A DNA stretch of 32,385 nucleotides from an uncultured Dorea sp. (GCA_910578865.1 CAJTRM010000032.1:1-32385); one strand, 5' to 3'; positions 9,161 to 18,186 are shown, numbered from the stretch's first letter. Numbers and translations: made by a program. Notes: generated from the sequence alone by a model not told the origin.

Positions 9161-10013
9161 AGCGATCTTTTTTGACTGGGACGGGACTGCGGTCCTGTCC
9201 AGAAAGGCGCCCGTAGATAAGGCTGTGGAAGCGATGCGCCCATTGCTGGATGCAGGTATAAAATTAGCTGTCATCAGCGGAACAACAATGGAAAATATCG
9301 CAGGCGGAGAAATAGAGAGATATTTTACAGAAAAACAGCTCAGCAACTTGTACCTTGGACTTGGCAGGGGAGCCTACAATTATACATTTGAAGGGGGAAG
9401 CCCTTGCATATTTGAGAGTGTGATCCCGTCGAAAGAGCTTGCGCTGGATATTCACAGGATCTGCTTCGACATTCATATGGAACTGAAAGAAAAATATGAT
9501 TATGATACGGATATTGTATTCAGCAGACCTAATTACTGTAAAATAGACCTGATGGTTTCCAATGCACGCGGAGATCAGTTATTTATGCAGGAAAATGAAC
9601 TGGACAATCTGAAAAGAGAATTGGAACTCCACGGGATAAGCGGAGGAATGAACAGGTTGATTGAGCTGGCTAAAAGCATAGGAAGGAAATACCAGATCGA
9701 CGTGGTCCCCACCTGCGATGCGAAATATCTGGAGGTAGGTATATCAAGCAAGAGTGATAATGTTGATACCATTCTTGCAAAGCTCTTGAAAGAATCGGAT
9801 ATCCGGGCCAATGAATGCTCATATTGGGGAGATGAGTATGTAGGGCTTGAAAAGGGAATATATGGGAGCGACAGCTTCATGTTCACGAGGGCGACAGCTG
9901 ACGGAGATTTTTTTGATGTCTCGGATGTTGCCGGTGAAAGGCCGGAAGGCGTGAAAGTATTGGGAGGTGGTGTAAAGACGTTTCTGGACTTTTTATTGAC
10001 ACAAGGATCGTAG
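9147..10013 (+). CDS. HAD-superfamily hydrolase, Cof / sugar-phosphatase-like (type IIB cap)
   Basis: 288 residues. Motif I is FFDWDGTAV at about residues 7-15 (nucleophile and acid/base aspartates), motif II is the VISGTT segment, and a variant motif IV reads YWGDEYVGLEKG near residue 230. The long insertion after motif II fits a C2-type cap as in Cof-like or sucrose-phosphatase-like proteins rather than the small helical cap of beta-phosphoglucomutase. The start is a TTG at 9147, preceded by GGGAGG at 8-base spacing. No ATG gives a full motif I. The start overlaps the end of the GH65 gene by 14 bp, implying translational coupling. It probably dephosphorylates a sugar phosphate made in this pathway (inference); the substrate is unknown. 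Confidence 0.85.
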   Translation: MKKYKAIFFDWDGTAVLSRKAPVDKAVEAMRPLLDAGIKLAVISGTTMENIAGGEIERYFTEKQLSNLYLGLGRGAYNYTFEGGSPCIFESVIPSKELALDIHRICFDIHMELKEKYDYDTDIVFSRPNYCKIDLMVSNARGDQLFMQENELDNLKRELELHGISGGMNRLIELAKSIGRKYQIDVVPTCDAKYLEVGISSKSDNVDTILAKLLKESDIRANECSYWGDEYVGLEKGIYGSDSFMFTRATADGDFFDVSDVAGERPEGVKVLGGGVKTFLDFLLTQGS

Positions 10014-10028
10014 GAAAGGAGGAAGAAG

Positions 10029-12950
10029 ATGAAAGTTATGAAAAAAATAGCCGGTATTTGCCTCAGCGCCGTCATCCTGTTTGGGTGCGTGCCGGTCTGG
10101 GGAGCAGAGGCAAAAGCGGAACAGAACAAGGGGGTTACATATTATATCGACCGTGACGGCGGAAATGACAGTAATTCGGGAACAGATCCGAAAAATGCAT
10201 GGTCGTCGCTGGAAAAGGTAAACGCGACAACCTTTCGTCCGGGAGACAAGATTTTATTTCAAAAAGGGGACGTATGGAACGGCCAGCTGAGCCCGAAAGG
10301 CTCAGGAACCAAAGAGGCTCCTATTGTGATAGGGGATTACGGAGATGCAGAGGCGCGTCCGATGATACAGGGAAATAACTGGTGCAAAGACAAGGGTGAT
10401 GACCTGGAGAATAAAATATTCAATGCAGCTGTATTTTTTTATAACCAGCAGTATTGGGAGATTACTTCTTTAGAGGTTACCAACAGGATCCCGGGAGAAA
10501 ACCCTGACGATCATATTAAGAAGTATGGTGTGTTGATCATGGGAAAGGATGCGGGGACGTTAGAGCATATGTATTGCAGAAATCTGTATGTGCATGATGT
10601 TGTTTCCCACCCCATCGGCCAGCAGGCCGGAATCGGAAGAGGCGGGATCATCTATATTATCCGCGGAAACGAAACACCTACAAAATGGAATGATATTATT
10701 GTAGAGGATAATATTGTAGGTCCGAATATTAATCATTATGGGATCAATTTCCTGTCCACATGGGGAAGCAGCAGATTTGCGAACGAGACAGGCATCCCTG
10801 ACAGTGAGTATGCGGGGCAGCGTTATAACAGCACGAACCTTGTTATAAGAAATAATTATTGTGAGGATATCGGAAATGCAGCGATCTGTCCTTCTGCATA
10901 TGAGGATGCAGTAATCGAATATAATGTCTCCAATGGCTGCAACAGCGGCCCCAACGGCAATGTGCCTGTGTGGTGGGAAAACGGAGAGCGGACAATTGCA
11001 CAGTTCAATGAGGTGTATAATTCAGGGGCGTCAGAATCCAAGGAAGATTCCCAGGCGTTTGATGCGGACGTAAATGCTACATTAAATTATATTCAGTATA
11101 ATTATACACATGATAATCCGTCAGGTGCATTTTTTGAATGCGCCCTGGGGACAAAATATACCACTCATATACGCTACAATATCAGTCAGAATGACGGCTA
11201 TGGAACAAACAGCTACGGCGGCGGAGCGATTGTCACTATCGGCGGATATTCCAGTGTTCCGGGATGTAAGATGTATGTCTATAACAATGATTTTTATCTG
11301 AGTGAGGGCCATGACAGTTATATTACAAATAATTGGGACGGCATTACCGTAGATAAGAATAATTATGTATTCAAAAACAATGTGATATACAGCGACGCAG
11401 ATTCCAAAGGGTGGCATCCGAACCTAAAGGGAACTGCAGAAAATAATGCATATGGGGGCAGTGACAGCCATATTTCCCGGGATGATGACAAAGGAGCCGT
11501 TTCTATTACCAAAGATGATTTCCAGGCATTGGGCAGCGGTTCTGTCGGGAGCAAAAGCGTAGAGGGATATAAGTTATCGTCAGGCTCGGCGTGTAAGAAT
11601 GCCGGGGCCGTTATTCCGGATAACGGAGGAAGAGACTACTGGGGCAATGCCGTATCGGCGGCAGACAGGCCTAATATCGGTGCGGACAACAGCGGTGCAA
11701 CTTTTACCGAAGTGCATGGACTGATTGATTTTGAGGACAGAAGCGCAGAAGACATGCCTCTTGACGGGATCTATAAAGACTGTACATTTGAAGCCGGCTG
11801 GAATACAAAGGAAGCCGACGGGGCGAAGGTATTATATCTGTCAGACAGTGCGGATTCCGGTACGATTCGGCTGCCGAAGGGAAAGATGCTGAAAGGCTTT
11901 ACGGCTAAAAGCGATACAATTGCGAAGATTACAGTCTCGGCCAACGGATACTCAAAGTCATTTTGTGCGACCTCGGCAAATAACAGGTTTGAAACCGGAT
12001 TTGAGTCTGCCAGTGATGAGATTGAGATTTCGATTCAGGCGCTGTCCGGCAGCTCTGGAGTGTATTTTGACAGCCTCTGGCTTGCGGACGCAGAGTATGA
12101 AAGGCCCAATCTTGCATTGGGCAAGGCGGTAGAGACAAGCGGGACAGATCAATATCCGGGGGCATATGGAAATGACGGGGATGAAGACACTATGTGGATT
12201 CACAGCGGCGAGGAATTAAACCAGTGGTGGATGGTTGATCTGGGAAAAGACTTTGATCTGTCGGATTTTGAAATTGTCTTTGAAAAGCAGGAAACAGAAG
12301 GGGCATGGGGATATATTATTGAAGGAAAGAAAGACGGACAGGCTGATTTTGACAGTGTGCCGCTGTACGATGCGTCAGATAATAAGGACGGCGCCAGGGT
12401 TCAGACCGGTATATTTAAACCGGGAAGTATCTACAGATATATCCGGGTTAAGATCACCAGGCTTCCGGGAGCGGATTATTGGCCGGCCTTTGCTGAGTTT
12501 AAGGTTTACGAAAGAGACTGCACGAACCTGGCGCTTCGTAAGCCGGTGACTACATCGGCAGCCGAAGAGCGGCCGGGAAGCAACGGCAATGACGGAGACA
12601 CGTCAACGTTATGGGTTGCAGACGGGCTGGCAGTTACTGATTTGTTCCCGCAGTGGTGGACCGTGGACCTCGAAGATATATATGATATAAGAAAATATGA
12701 GATCTTTTTTGAAGAGGACAATCTGCCGGGTTCCTGGAAATATATCATATCTGTGTCCACTGACAATGTAACTTATACTGAGATCGATCAAAAGGATGAC
12801 TCGGAAGACGGTGCACGGTATGAGGAAAAGACACTGCCGGAGGCTGTACAGGCGAGATATGTCCGGGTGACATTGACCGGCGCGCCTGAATTTGAGGGCG
12901 CAGATTACTGGCCTGCAATTGCCGAGTTTAATGTATATGAAGATTCATAG
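10029..12950 (+). CDS. Secreted right-handed beta-helix protein with two discoidin-like (F5/8C) domains
   Basis: 973 residues with a signal peptide (about 1-30, ending near WGAEAKA). Residues about 35-560 form a parallel beta-helix: the opening YYIDRDGGNDSNSGTDPKNAW and the closing region DYWGNAVSAADRPNIGAD are typical of beta-helix polysaccharide lyases or epimerases, with many Asn-rich turns between. A module at about 565-692 begins LIDFEDRS and contains GWNTKEADG. Two F5/8C-like carbohydrate-binding domains follow (about 694-832 and 833-973), each starting NLAL and containing QWW.VDL and RYVRV-like strands. No LPXTG, SLH or transmembrane anchor is seen. Ribosome binding site AAAGGAGG precedes ATG 10029 by about 8 bases. 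It probably binds and acts on an extracellular glycan that feeds the transporter. Catalytic activity is not assigned. Confidence 0.85.
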   Translation: MKVMKKIAGICLSAVILFGCVPVWGAEAKAEQNKGVTYYIDRDGGNDSNSGTDPKNAWSSLEKVNATTFRPGDKILFQKGDVWNGQLSPKGSGTKEAPIVIGDYGDAEARPMIQGNNWCKDKGDDLENKIFNAAVFFYNQQYWEITSLEVTNRIPGENPDDHIKKYGVLIMGKDAGTLEHMYCRNLYVHDVVSHPIGQQAGIGRGGIIYIIRGNETPTKWNDIIVEDNIVGPNINHYGINFLSTWGSSRFANETGIPDSEYAGQRYNSTNLVIRNNYCEDIGNAAICPSAYEDAVIEYNVSNGCNSGPNGNVPVWWENGERTIAQFNEVYNSGASESKEDSQAFDADVNATLNYIQYNYTHDNPSGAFFECALGTKYTTHIRYNISQNDGYGTNSYGGGAIVTIGGYSSVPGCKMYVYNNDFYLSEGHDSYITNNWDGITVDKNNYVFKNNVIYSDADSKGWHPNLKGTAENNAYGGSDSHISRDDDKGAVSITKDDFQALGSGSVGSKSVEGYKLSSGSACKNAGAVIPDNGGRDYWGNAVSAADRPNIGADNSGATFTEVHGLIDFEDRSAEDMPLDGIYKDCTFEAGWNTKEADGAKVLYLSDSADSGTIRLPKGKMLKGFTAKSDTIAKITVSANGYSKSFCATSANNRFETGFESASDEIEISIQALSGSSGVYFDSLWLADAEYERPNLALGKAVETSGTDQYPGAYGNDGDEDTMWIHSGEELNQWWMVDLGKDFDLSDFEIVFEKQETEGAWGYIIEGKKDGQADFDSVPLYDASDNKDGARVQTGIFKPGSIYRYIRVKITRLPGADYWPAFAEFKVYERDCTNLALRKPVTTSAAEERPGSNGNDGDTSTLWVADGLAVTDLFPQWWTVDLEDIYDIRKYEIFFEEDNLPGSWKYIISVSTDNVTYTEIDQKDDSEDGARYEEKTLPEAVQARYVRVTLTGAPEFEGADYWPAIAEFNVYEDS

Positions 12951-12966
12951 AAAAGGGGTGATAAGT

Positions 12967-15900
12967 ATGAAAAAAAGGTTATCTGCTGCAATAGGGTTAT
13001 TGATCGCTCTGACAGGCGGTTTGTTTTACTTTGGCCCTAAGACAGTTTATGCCAGAGAACTGACAGAAGATCAGCGAGTAATTGATTTTGAGGATCGGAA
13101 AGAAGGGGCTCAGGTTTTGTCCGGAAAGTATGAGGACTGCAATTTTGGAAATATGGGATGGAATACAGGAGAAGCCGGAGGCAGTGTGAAGCTGTGGGCT
13201 GATTCTCTGACCCGGGACGGGCAGGTGAACAAGATCGCGATTCCGTATGGAAATATTTTCAGAGGCTTTTCTGCGTCATGCAGTGAGAGCGCCACGATAG
13301 AAGTGATTTCCGGGTCGGAGTCCAATACATTTAAGATCGGGTCTGAGGAAAAAGAATATACTACAGACTTTGTGCTGAATAATATGGCCGTATATTTAGT
13401 GATAAGATGTGAAGACGGAGTCAGTGATGTCAAAATAGACAATCTGGTACTGGAAGAAACCGATATGAGTAAAATGAATATATCGGAGGGGAAGCCAGTG
13501 ACCACCTCGGGTGATTGTGAGAGACCTGCGAGCAACGGAAACGACGGGAATTACCAGACCATGTGGGTTCACAACGGAGGAGGAGCCAACAAATGGTGGC
13601 AGGTTGATCTGGAGGACCAGTATGTACTTACAGACTATGAGATCACCTTTGAAAAAGAAGAGAGCAATCCGTGGAAATATAAAATAGAAGCGTCATCTGA
13701 CGGAGAGCACTTTGATGTGTTAGCAGATAAAACACAAAATGAAGAAACTGCAAAAATACAAAAAGGAACCATGGATGCCGGGACAGAATACCGCTATGTC
13801 CGGGTGACTATCACAGGACTTCCGGGTGAATCTTATTGGTGTGCTTTTGCAGAATTCAAAGTATTTACAGAAAATATGATGACCAATGTGGCGTTGGGAA
13901 AGGAGACGGCACAGTCAGACGGAAATAACAGCGCTTCACTCGGCGTGGACGGGGATATGAATACATTTGCAGGAAACAGTCCCTCTTTTCCATATTGGTG
14001 GACGGTTGATCTCGGGAAGTCGTATCAGGTAAAAAAGGTAGAGATTGAATGGGAAGACCTGTATGACGGAGAAACGAATCTGGCAGAAGACTGGAAATAT
14101 AAAATAGAGTACTCTGCAGACGGAGGAAGCACCTGGAAAGAGGTGGCGGACTATACTTCGCAGACGCCTTATACAGACCCTGTAACCTCTGTTTTACAAA
14201 GTAAAGAGTGTGATATAGAATGTAACACATTGAAAGTGACAATTACAGATAAACCATCACAGAGACCTCTTGCATGGGCCGCAATACCCGAATTCAGAGC
14301 ATTTGCCGTAGATACGGATCCGGTTGTCCCGGAGGAGCCGGGGCAGAATATCAATATTGATACTGCATATGGGCAGCCTGTTCGGGCGTCCTCGTCTGCA
14401 GATGGATTTGCTGCTTCAAACACAACCGACTACATGGAAAACACAACATGGAAGCCTGCTGATACGAAAGAAGCAGCATATCTTCAGGTGAATCTTGACA
14501 GGGCCTATCGTATCAGAAACCATACGGTGGATTTTGCATCTTCGCCGGAGGCATATAAGCTGTTCGTGTCTTCAGACGGGAAGAAATGGATTGAATTAGC
14601 AGATATCACAGCACAAAATGCCGGGAAGAAGCATTCTGTGAAGGAGACGGAGGCCCAATATGTAAAATTTGAGTTTCCGGATCCGTCGGATGCGTTGGAA
14701 ATAAAAGAAATTCATTTTGATGCCCTAGATGCAGGACATGCAGACGGCAGGAAGATACTGGTATTAGCACCGCATGAAGACGACGAGATGCTGATGGCAG
14801 GAGGAATTATGAAAAGAGCCCTTGAGGTCGGCGAAGATGTCAGGGTTCTGCTGGCGACGAACGGAGATTATAATGGCAAGAGCACAGGTGAAGGAAGAAT
14901 TGTCGAGGCAGTCAATGCCCTGGATAAAATAGGGCTGAGTAAGGAGAACATATTATTCCTCGGATATGCAGACACCGGCGGCCTGGGAGGGGCACAGACC
15001 TACCAGGACAGTTTCCTGTACAAGTTGTATACCGGAGGGGATGAAGAAGTATTTAAGAGCCGGTGGAACAATGAATATACCTATGGGAACAGCCAGGTAA
15101 AGCAGGACTATCATTATGAAAAATGGGGCGAACATGCTGCATATACAAGGGCCAACTTTTTGAATGACCTGCAGACAGCGATCAGTGAATACTGCCCTAC
15201 AGACATCTATGTTCCTTCACGCTATGATATGCATTTTGATCATACGTACCTGGGAATGTTTGCTATTGAAGCAATCCAGAATATTCAAAAGCAAAAACCT
15301 GATTATAACCCGATCCTGCATGAAAGTATTATTCATTCTTGTGCCGGGGACAATAACTGGCCGATCGTCAATTCGGATGCACAGGGCATTCTGGCTCTGA
15401 ATATGCCGGAGGGTCTGGAGAAGCTGACGATGTTTAAATGGGATGAGCGGGAAAATGTAAATGTACCGTATTCCATGAGGCAGACTCCGTTTGCATTCAA
15501 TCTGAAGGATCAGGCATTGAGATTATATACGTCACAGTATTACGGATATATCGGTTCCTTTGCAAAAGTAAATGAAATTTTCTGGCCGAGGGATTTCAGC
15601 AGTATAGCAAAGAAGGCAACGGTTACAGCCTCCTCGCAGCAGCAGAATTCAGATAAAAAAATCGATCAGAGTGCTGTGAAAGCAGTGGACGGAATCAGGG
15701 ACGGCTATGCATCCGGCCTTCCTCACGGCCATACAAGATATCCGCATGCAGAATGGGTGACGGCCCAGGAGACAACCGGAGCATGGATCAATCTGGAATT
15801 TGAAGAAGTGGAAAAGATTTCAAAGGTACTGCTCTATGACAGGCCGAACAGCAAGGATCAGATCCTCGGCGGCAAGCTGGTATTTGATGACGGTTCTGAG

Positions 15901-16041
15901 GTTGAGGTGGGCAAACTTCCTAATAACGGAAGACCTTTGGAGGTTCAGGTAGATAAAGAATCCAGGAATGTCAGGTTTGTAGTTACTTCTGTATCGGAAA
16001 GTACAGAAAATGTCGGTCTTGCGGAAATAGAAATATATTAG
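12967..16041 (+). CDS. Secreted PIG-L family deacetylase with multiple discoidin-like domains
   Basis: 1024 residues. Signal peptide about 1-30 (cleavage near VYARE), an IDFED module (38-168) like that of the preceding protein, three F5/8C-like regions (about 170-302, 305-455, 462-590), a PIG-L / LmbE-like deacetylase domain (about 596-800) and a final F5/8C-like domain (about 885-1024). The metal site is seen as LAPHEDDEMLMAGG (H603, D605, D606) and MHFDHTYLG (H756, H759). The usual HPDD motif reads HEDD here. PIG-L enzymes remove acetyl groups from N-acetylglucosamine-type sugars using zinc. I chose ATG 12967, preceded by AAAAGGGGTG, over an upstream in-frame ATG at 12892 that lies inside the previous gene and would spoil the signal peptide. 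Probably deacetylates a surface or host glycan (inference). Confidence 0.88.
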   Translation: MKKRLSAAIGLLIALTGGLFYFGPKTVYARELTEDQRVIDFEDRKEGAQVLSGKYEDCNFGNMGWNTGEAGGSVKLWADSLTRDGQVNKIAIPYGNIFRGFSASCSESATIEVISGSESNTFKIGSEEKEYTTDFVLNNMAVYLVIRCEDGVSDVKIDNLVLEETDMSKMNISEGKPVTTSGDCERPASNGNDGNYQTMWVHNGGGANKWWQVDLEDQYVLTDYEITFEKEESNPWKYKIEASSDGEHFDVLADKTQNEETAKIQKGTMDAGTEYRYVRVTITGLPGESYWCAFAEFKVFTENMMTNVALGKETAQSDGNNSASLGVDGDMNTFAGNSPSFPYWWTVDLGKSYQVKKVEIEWEDLYDGETNLAEDWKYKIEYSADGGSTWKEVADYTSQTPYTDPVTSVLQSKECDIECNTLKVTITDKPSQRPLAWAAIPEFRAFAVDTDPVVPEEPGQNINIDTAYGQPVRASSSADGFAASNTTDYMENTTWKPADTKEAAYLQVNLDRAYRIRNHTVDFASSPEAYKLFVSSDGKKWIELADITAQNAGKKHSVKETEAQYVKFEFPDPSDALEIKEIHFDALDAGHADGRKILVLAPHEDDEMLMAGGIMKRALEVGEDVRVLLATNGDYNGKSTGEGRIVEAVNALDKIGLSKENILFLGYADTGGLGGAQTYQDSFLYKLYTGGDEEVFKSRWNNEYTYGNSQVKQDYHYEKWGEHAAYTRANFLNDLQTAISEYCPTDIYVPSRYDMHFDHTYLGMFAIEAIQNIQKQKPDYNPILHESIIHSCAGDNNWPIVNSDAQGILALNMPEGLEKLTMFKWDERENVNVPYSMRQTPFAFNLKDQALRLYTSQYYGYIGSFAKVNEIFWPRDFSSIAKKATVTASSQQQNSDKKIDQSAVKAVDGIRDGYASGLPHGHTRYPHAEWVTAQETTGAWINLEFEEVEKISKVLLYDRPNSKDQILGGKLVFDDGSEVEVGKLPNNGRPLEVQVDKESRNVRFVVTSVSESTENVGLAEIEIY

Positions 16042-16043
16042 AG

Positions 16044-16088
16044 TGCCGGTTTCCGGCAGTGACGTCCGGTCCCTTTTAAGGAGCCGGA
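16044..16088 (+). other. Two small hairpins between the deacetylase and lipoprotein genes
   Basis: First hairpin: TGCCGG-TTT-CCGGCA (16044-16058). Second: TCCGG (16065-16069) with CCGGA (16084-16088), inner pairs imperfect. The first has no T tract, so it is unlikely to stop transcription. They may stabilise or process the mRNA and set the level of the last gene. Confidence 0.4.
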
Positions 16089-16101
16089 TAAAGAGGGTTT
16101 T

Positions 16102-16803
16102 ATGAAGAAACATAGTTTACTTATTGGATTCATGATCTGCATGCTGGTTGCTGGCGTCTCTGCCTGTGCGAAAGAAGAAGCTGTATTCAGAATCGAAGAT
16201 ACAGAGATCAGTACAGAGCAATTTAACTATTATATTTCCAAAAACAGGTCAGATATTATCAGTCAGTACCAGGAAAACGCAGAGTTGATAGACGAGGCCT
16301 TCTGGGCCCGCAAGGCAGACGGGGAAGCAACAACTGCCGATGTGTTAAAGGAAAAAGCAAAGCAGGAATGCCTGTATGACCAAATGCTGCTGATCATTGC
16401 GCAAAAAAAGGGAATAGCGGACAGTCATTCCTTTGAGGATATCCGAAAAGACATGGAGGAGGAAAATCAGGAAAGAAAAGAAAAGATAGAGAGCGGCCGG
16501 ATAGTATACGGAAATAAGAGCTACAGTGTGGAAACATATATGAGCTATTATTTCAGCAACCTTATACATGAACTTATGAAAGAGATGGAAGACCAGGAAT
16601 TAAAATTTACAGATGAAGAATTGATGCAATACTGCCTCAGTCATAATAAAGACTTGGAGAATATAGAGCAAGGGCAGACAATACGGTCGGTTTATGGATT
16701 GGAATATAAGAGGTTCCTGCTTGACCAATTTATTCAACAGCAGGTAAAAGAAAGTAATTTAACAGTAAATAGAAAGGTTTATGATTCTCTGGAGATAAGT
16801 TAG
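16102..16803 (+). CDS. Small lipoprotein resembling the SurA/PrsA N-terminal chaperone domain
   Basis: 233 residues. Lipoprotein signal peptide with lipobox GVSAC, lipidated cysteine at residue 22. The mature part is charged and helical: FRIEDTEISTEQFNYYISKNR at about 31-50 resembles the start of SurA/PrsA-type N-terminal domains, followed by a helical region with a glutamate/lysine-rich stretch (about 110-135). The parvulin-type prolyl isomerase domain that such proteins often carry (about 90 residues more) is missing, so it may be a chaperone-only form. Last gene of the operon, 60 bp after the deacetylase, ribosome binding site AAGAGGG about 4 bases from the ATG. It may help fold the two large secreted proteins encoded just before it (inference). 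Family assignment is moderate; no function is proven. Confidence 0.7.
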   Translation: MKKHSLLIGFMICMLVAGVSACAKEEAVFRIEDTEISTEQFNYYISKNRSDIISQYQENAELIDEAFWARKADGEATTADVLKEKAKQECLYDQMLLIIAQKKGIADSHSFEDIRKDMEEENQERKEKIESGRIVYGNKSYSVETYMSYYFSNLIHELMKEMEDQELKFTDEELMQYCLSHNKDLENIEQGQTIRSVYGLEYKRFLLDQFIQQQVKESNLTVNRKVYDSLEIS

Positions 16804-16809
16804 AACTTA

Positions 16810-16843
16810 AGGGAGGGGCCCGGTATTGACGAAGCCCCTCCCT
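16810..16843. terminator. Bidirectional terminator between convergent genes
   Basis: Stem AGGGAGGGGC (16810-16819) with GCCCCTCCCT (16834-16843), 10 bp, 14-nt loop, followed on the plus strand by TGGATTTTATT. It separates the rightward glycan operon from the leftward aminotransferase gene, whose stop codon is at 16849. It can terminate transcription from both sides; the T tracts are modest. Confidence 0.75.
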
Positions 16844-16848
16844 GGATT

Positions 16849-18147
16849 TTATTCAATTCCCAACATTTCAGATAAAATCTTTTCGATACTTACAAGCTTT
16901 ACACTTAAGGTAAAGATTTCCACAGCTGTCTTTAGCTCCTCCACAGTCGGGTAAGACGGTGCGATACGGATGTTGCTGTCTGCGGGGTCCTTCCCGTAGG
17001 GGAAGGTGGCGCCGGCATCTGTCATGATAAGTCCTGCCTCTTTTGCTTTTGCAACAATCTGTTTTGCACAGCCGTTCATGGAATCAAAGGAGATAAAATA
17101 GCCTCCGCGCGGCGCAAGCCAGCTTCCGATCTCAAGGCCGCCAAGCTCTTTTTCGAGAGTATGGAGTACAATATCGAATTTAGGACGCAGCACATTTGCG
17201 TGCCGTTTCATATGCTTAACCATACCGTGGATATCTTTGAAATATCTTGCATGCCTCAGCTGATTCACTTTGTCATGTCCGATTGTCTGAATCCGCATCT
17301 GCTTCCTGATATCGGCCAGATTGGCGTCAGAGGCCGCGATCGCACCGATTCCGGAGCCCGGGAAACTGATCTTGGAGGTGGAAGCAAATTTGTACACCAT
17401 ATCAGGATGGCCTTCTTTCTTGCATTCCATCAGGATCTCCAGCAGATAGTCCTGTGTATCTTCATACAGGTGGTGGATTCCGTATGCATTGTCCCAGAAG
17501 ATACGGAAATCTTCTGCGGCAGGCTTCAGCTTGGCAAAACGGTGGACAGTTACATCGGAATAAGTGATTCCCTGTGGATTGGAGTATTTCGGTACGCACC
17601 AGATGCCCTTAATCGCAGGATCGCTGCTTACATATTTCTCTACCAGATCCATATCCGGTCCGGTAGGCGTCATAGGGATATTGATCATCTCAATACCGAA
17701 ATATTCTGTGATTGCAAAATGTCTGTCGTATCCAGGCACCGGACAGAGAAATTTTACTTTATCCAGTTTACACCACGGAGTGCTTCCCATAACGCCATGG
17801 GTCATAGAGCGTGCAATGGTGTCATACATAATATTCAGGCTGGAGTTGCCGAAGATGACAATATTATCCTTTGGAACTTCCATCATATCTGCAAGCAGCT
17901 GCTTTGCTTCTCTGATTCCGTCCAGGACTCCATAATTACGGCAATCGACGCCTTCCTCACATACAAGTTCTGAGTCGCTTCTCAGCACATCCATCATTTC
18001 CATGGACAGATTTAACTGTTCAGTGGACGGCTTTCCTCTGGACATATCAAGGTTCAGTCCCTTTACTTTTATTGCGTCAAATTGCTCGTCAAGGACAGAT
18101 TTCAGTTCCAATAATTCTTCTTTTGTCAGATCTTTATATGGTGTCAC
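16849..18147 (-). CDS. Type Ic aspartate aminotransferase-like (MocR-type aminotransferase, PLP-dependent)
   Basis: About 432 residues, cytoplasmic PLP enzyme. The pattern MSRGKPS near the N-terminus, DCRNYGVLDG, NSSLNIMYD, FWDNAYGIHHLY and the Schiff-base lysine in FASTSKISFPGSG (K259 with this start) place it in the Aminotran_MocR family, in which Corynebacterium AspT is an aspartate aminotransferase. It probably transfers an amino group between aspartate and 2-oxoglutarate. Start: an in-frame ATG exists at 18162, but it has no upstream ribosome binding site. The GTG at 18147 has AATGGAGG eight bases before it and gives an N-terminus (xTPYKDLTKEEL) like related proteins, so I prefer it. If the ATG is used, five more residues are added. 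Monocistronic, with the terminator at 16810-16843. Confidence 0.9.
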   Translation of the reverse strand: MTPYKDLTKEELLELKSVLDEQFDAIKVKGLNLDMSRGKPSTEQLNLSMEMMDVLRSDSELVCEEGVDCRNYGVLDGIREAKQLLADMMEVPKDNIVIFGNSSLNIMYDTIARSMTHGVMGSTPWCKLDKVKFLCPVPGYDRHFAITEYFGIEMINIPMTPTGPDMDLVEKYVSSDPAIKGIWCVPKYSNPQGITYSDVTVHRFAKLKPAAEDFRIFWDNAYGIHHLYEDTQDYLLEILMECKKEGHPDMVYKFASTSKISFPGSGIGAIAASDANLADIRKQMRIQTIGHDKVNQLRHARYFKDIHGMVKHMKRHANVLRPKFDIVLHTLEKELGGLEIGSWLAPRGGYFISFDSMNGCAKQIVAKAKEAGLIMTDAGATFPYGKDPADSNIRIAPSYPTVEELKTAVEIFTLSVKLVSIEKILSEMLGIE

Positions 18148-18186
18148 GGCTATATCCTCCATTCAATCTATTGCTCAGTGCTTATT

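Noticed and set aside
9575..10129. Leftward 184-codon frame opposite the HAD phosphatase
   Set aside because: Antisense to a recognised gene; Ser/Pro-rich translation typical of shadow frames.
17161..17973. Long open frame antisense to the aminotransferase gene
   Set aside because: It lies wholly inside a clearly recognised enzyme gene on the other strand and shows no protein family features or ribosome binding site.
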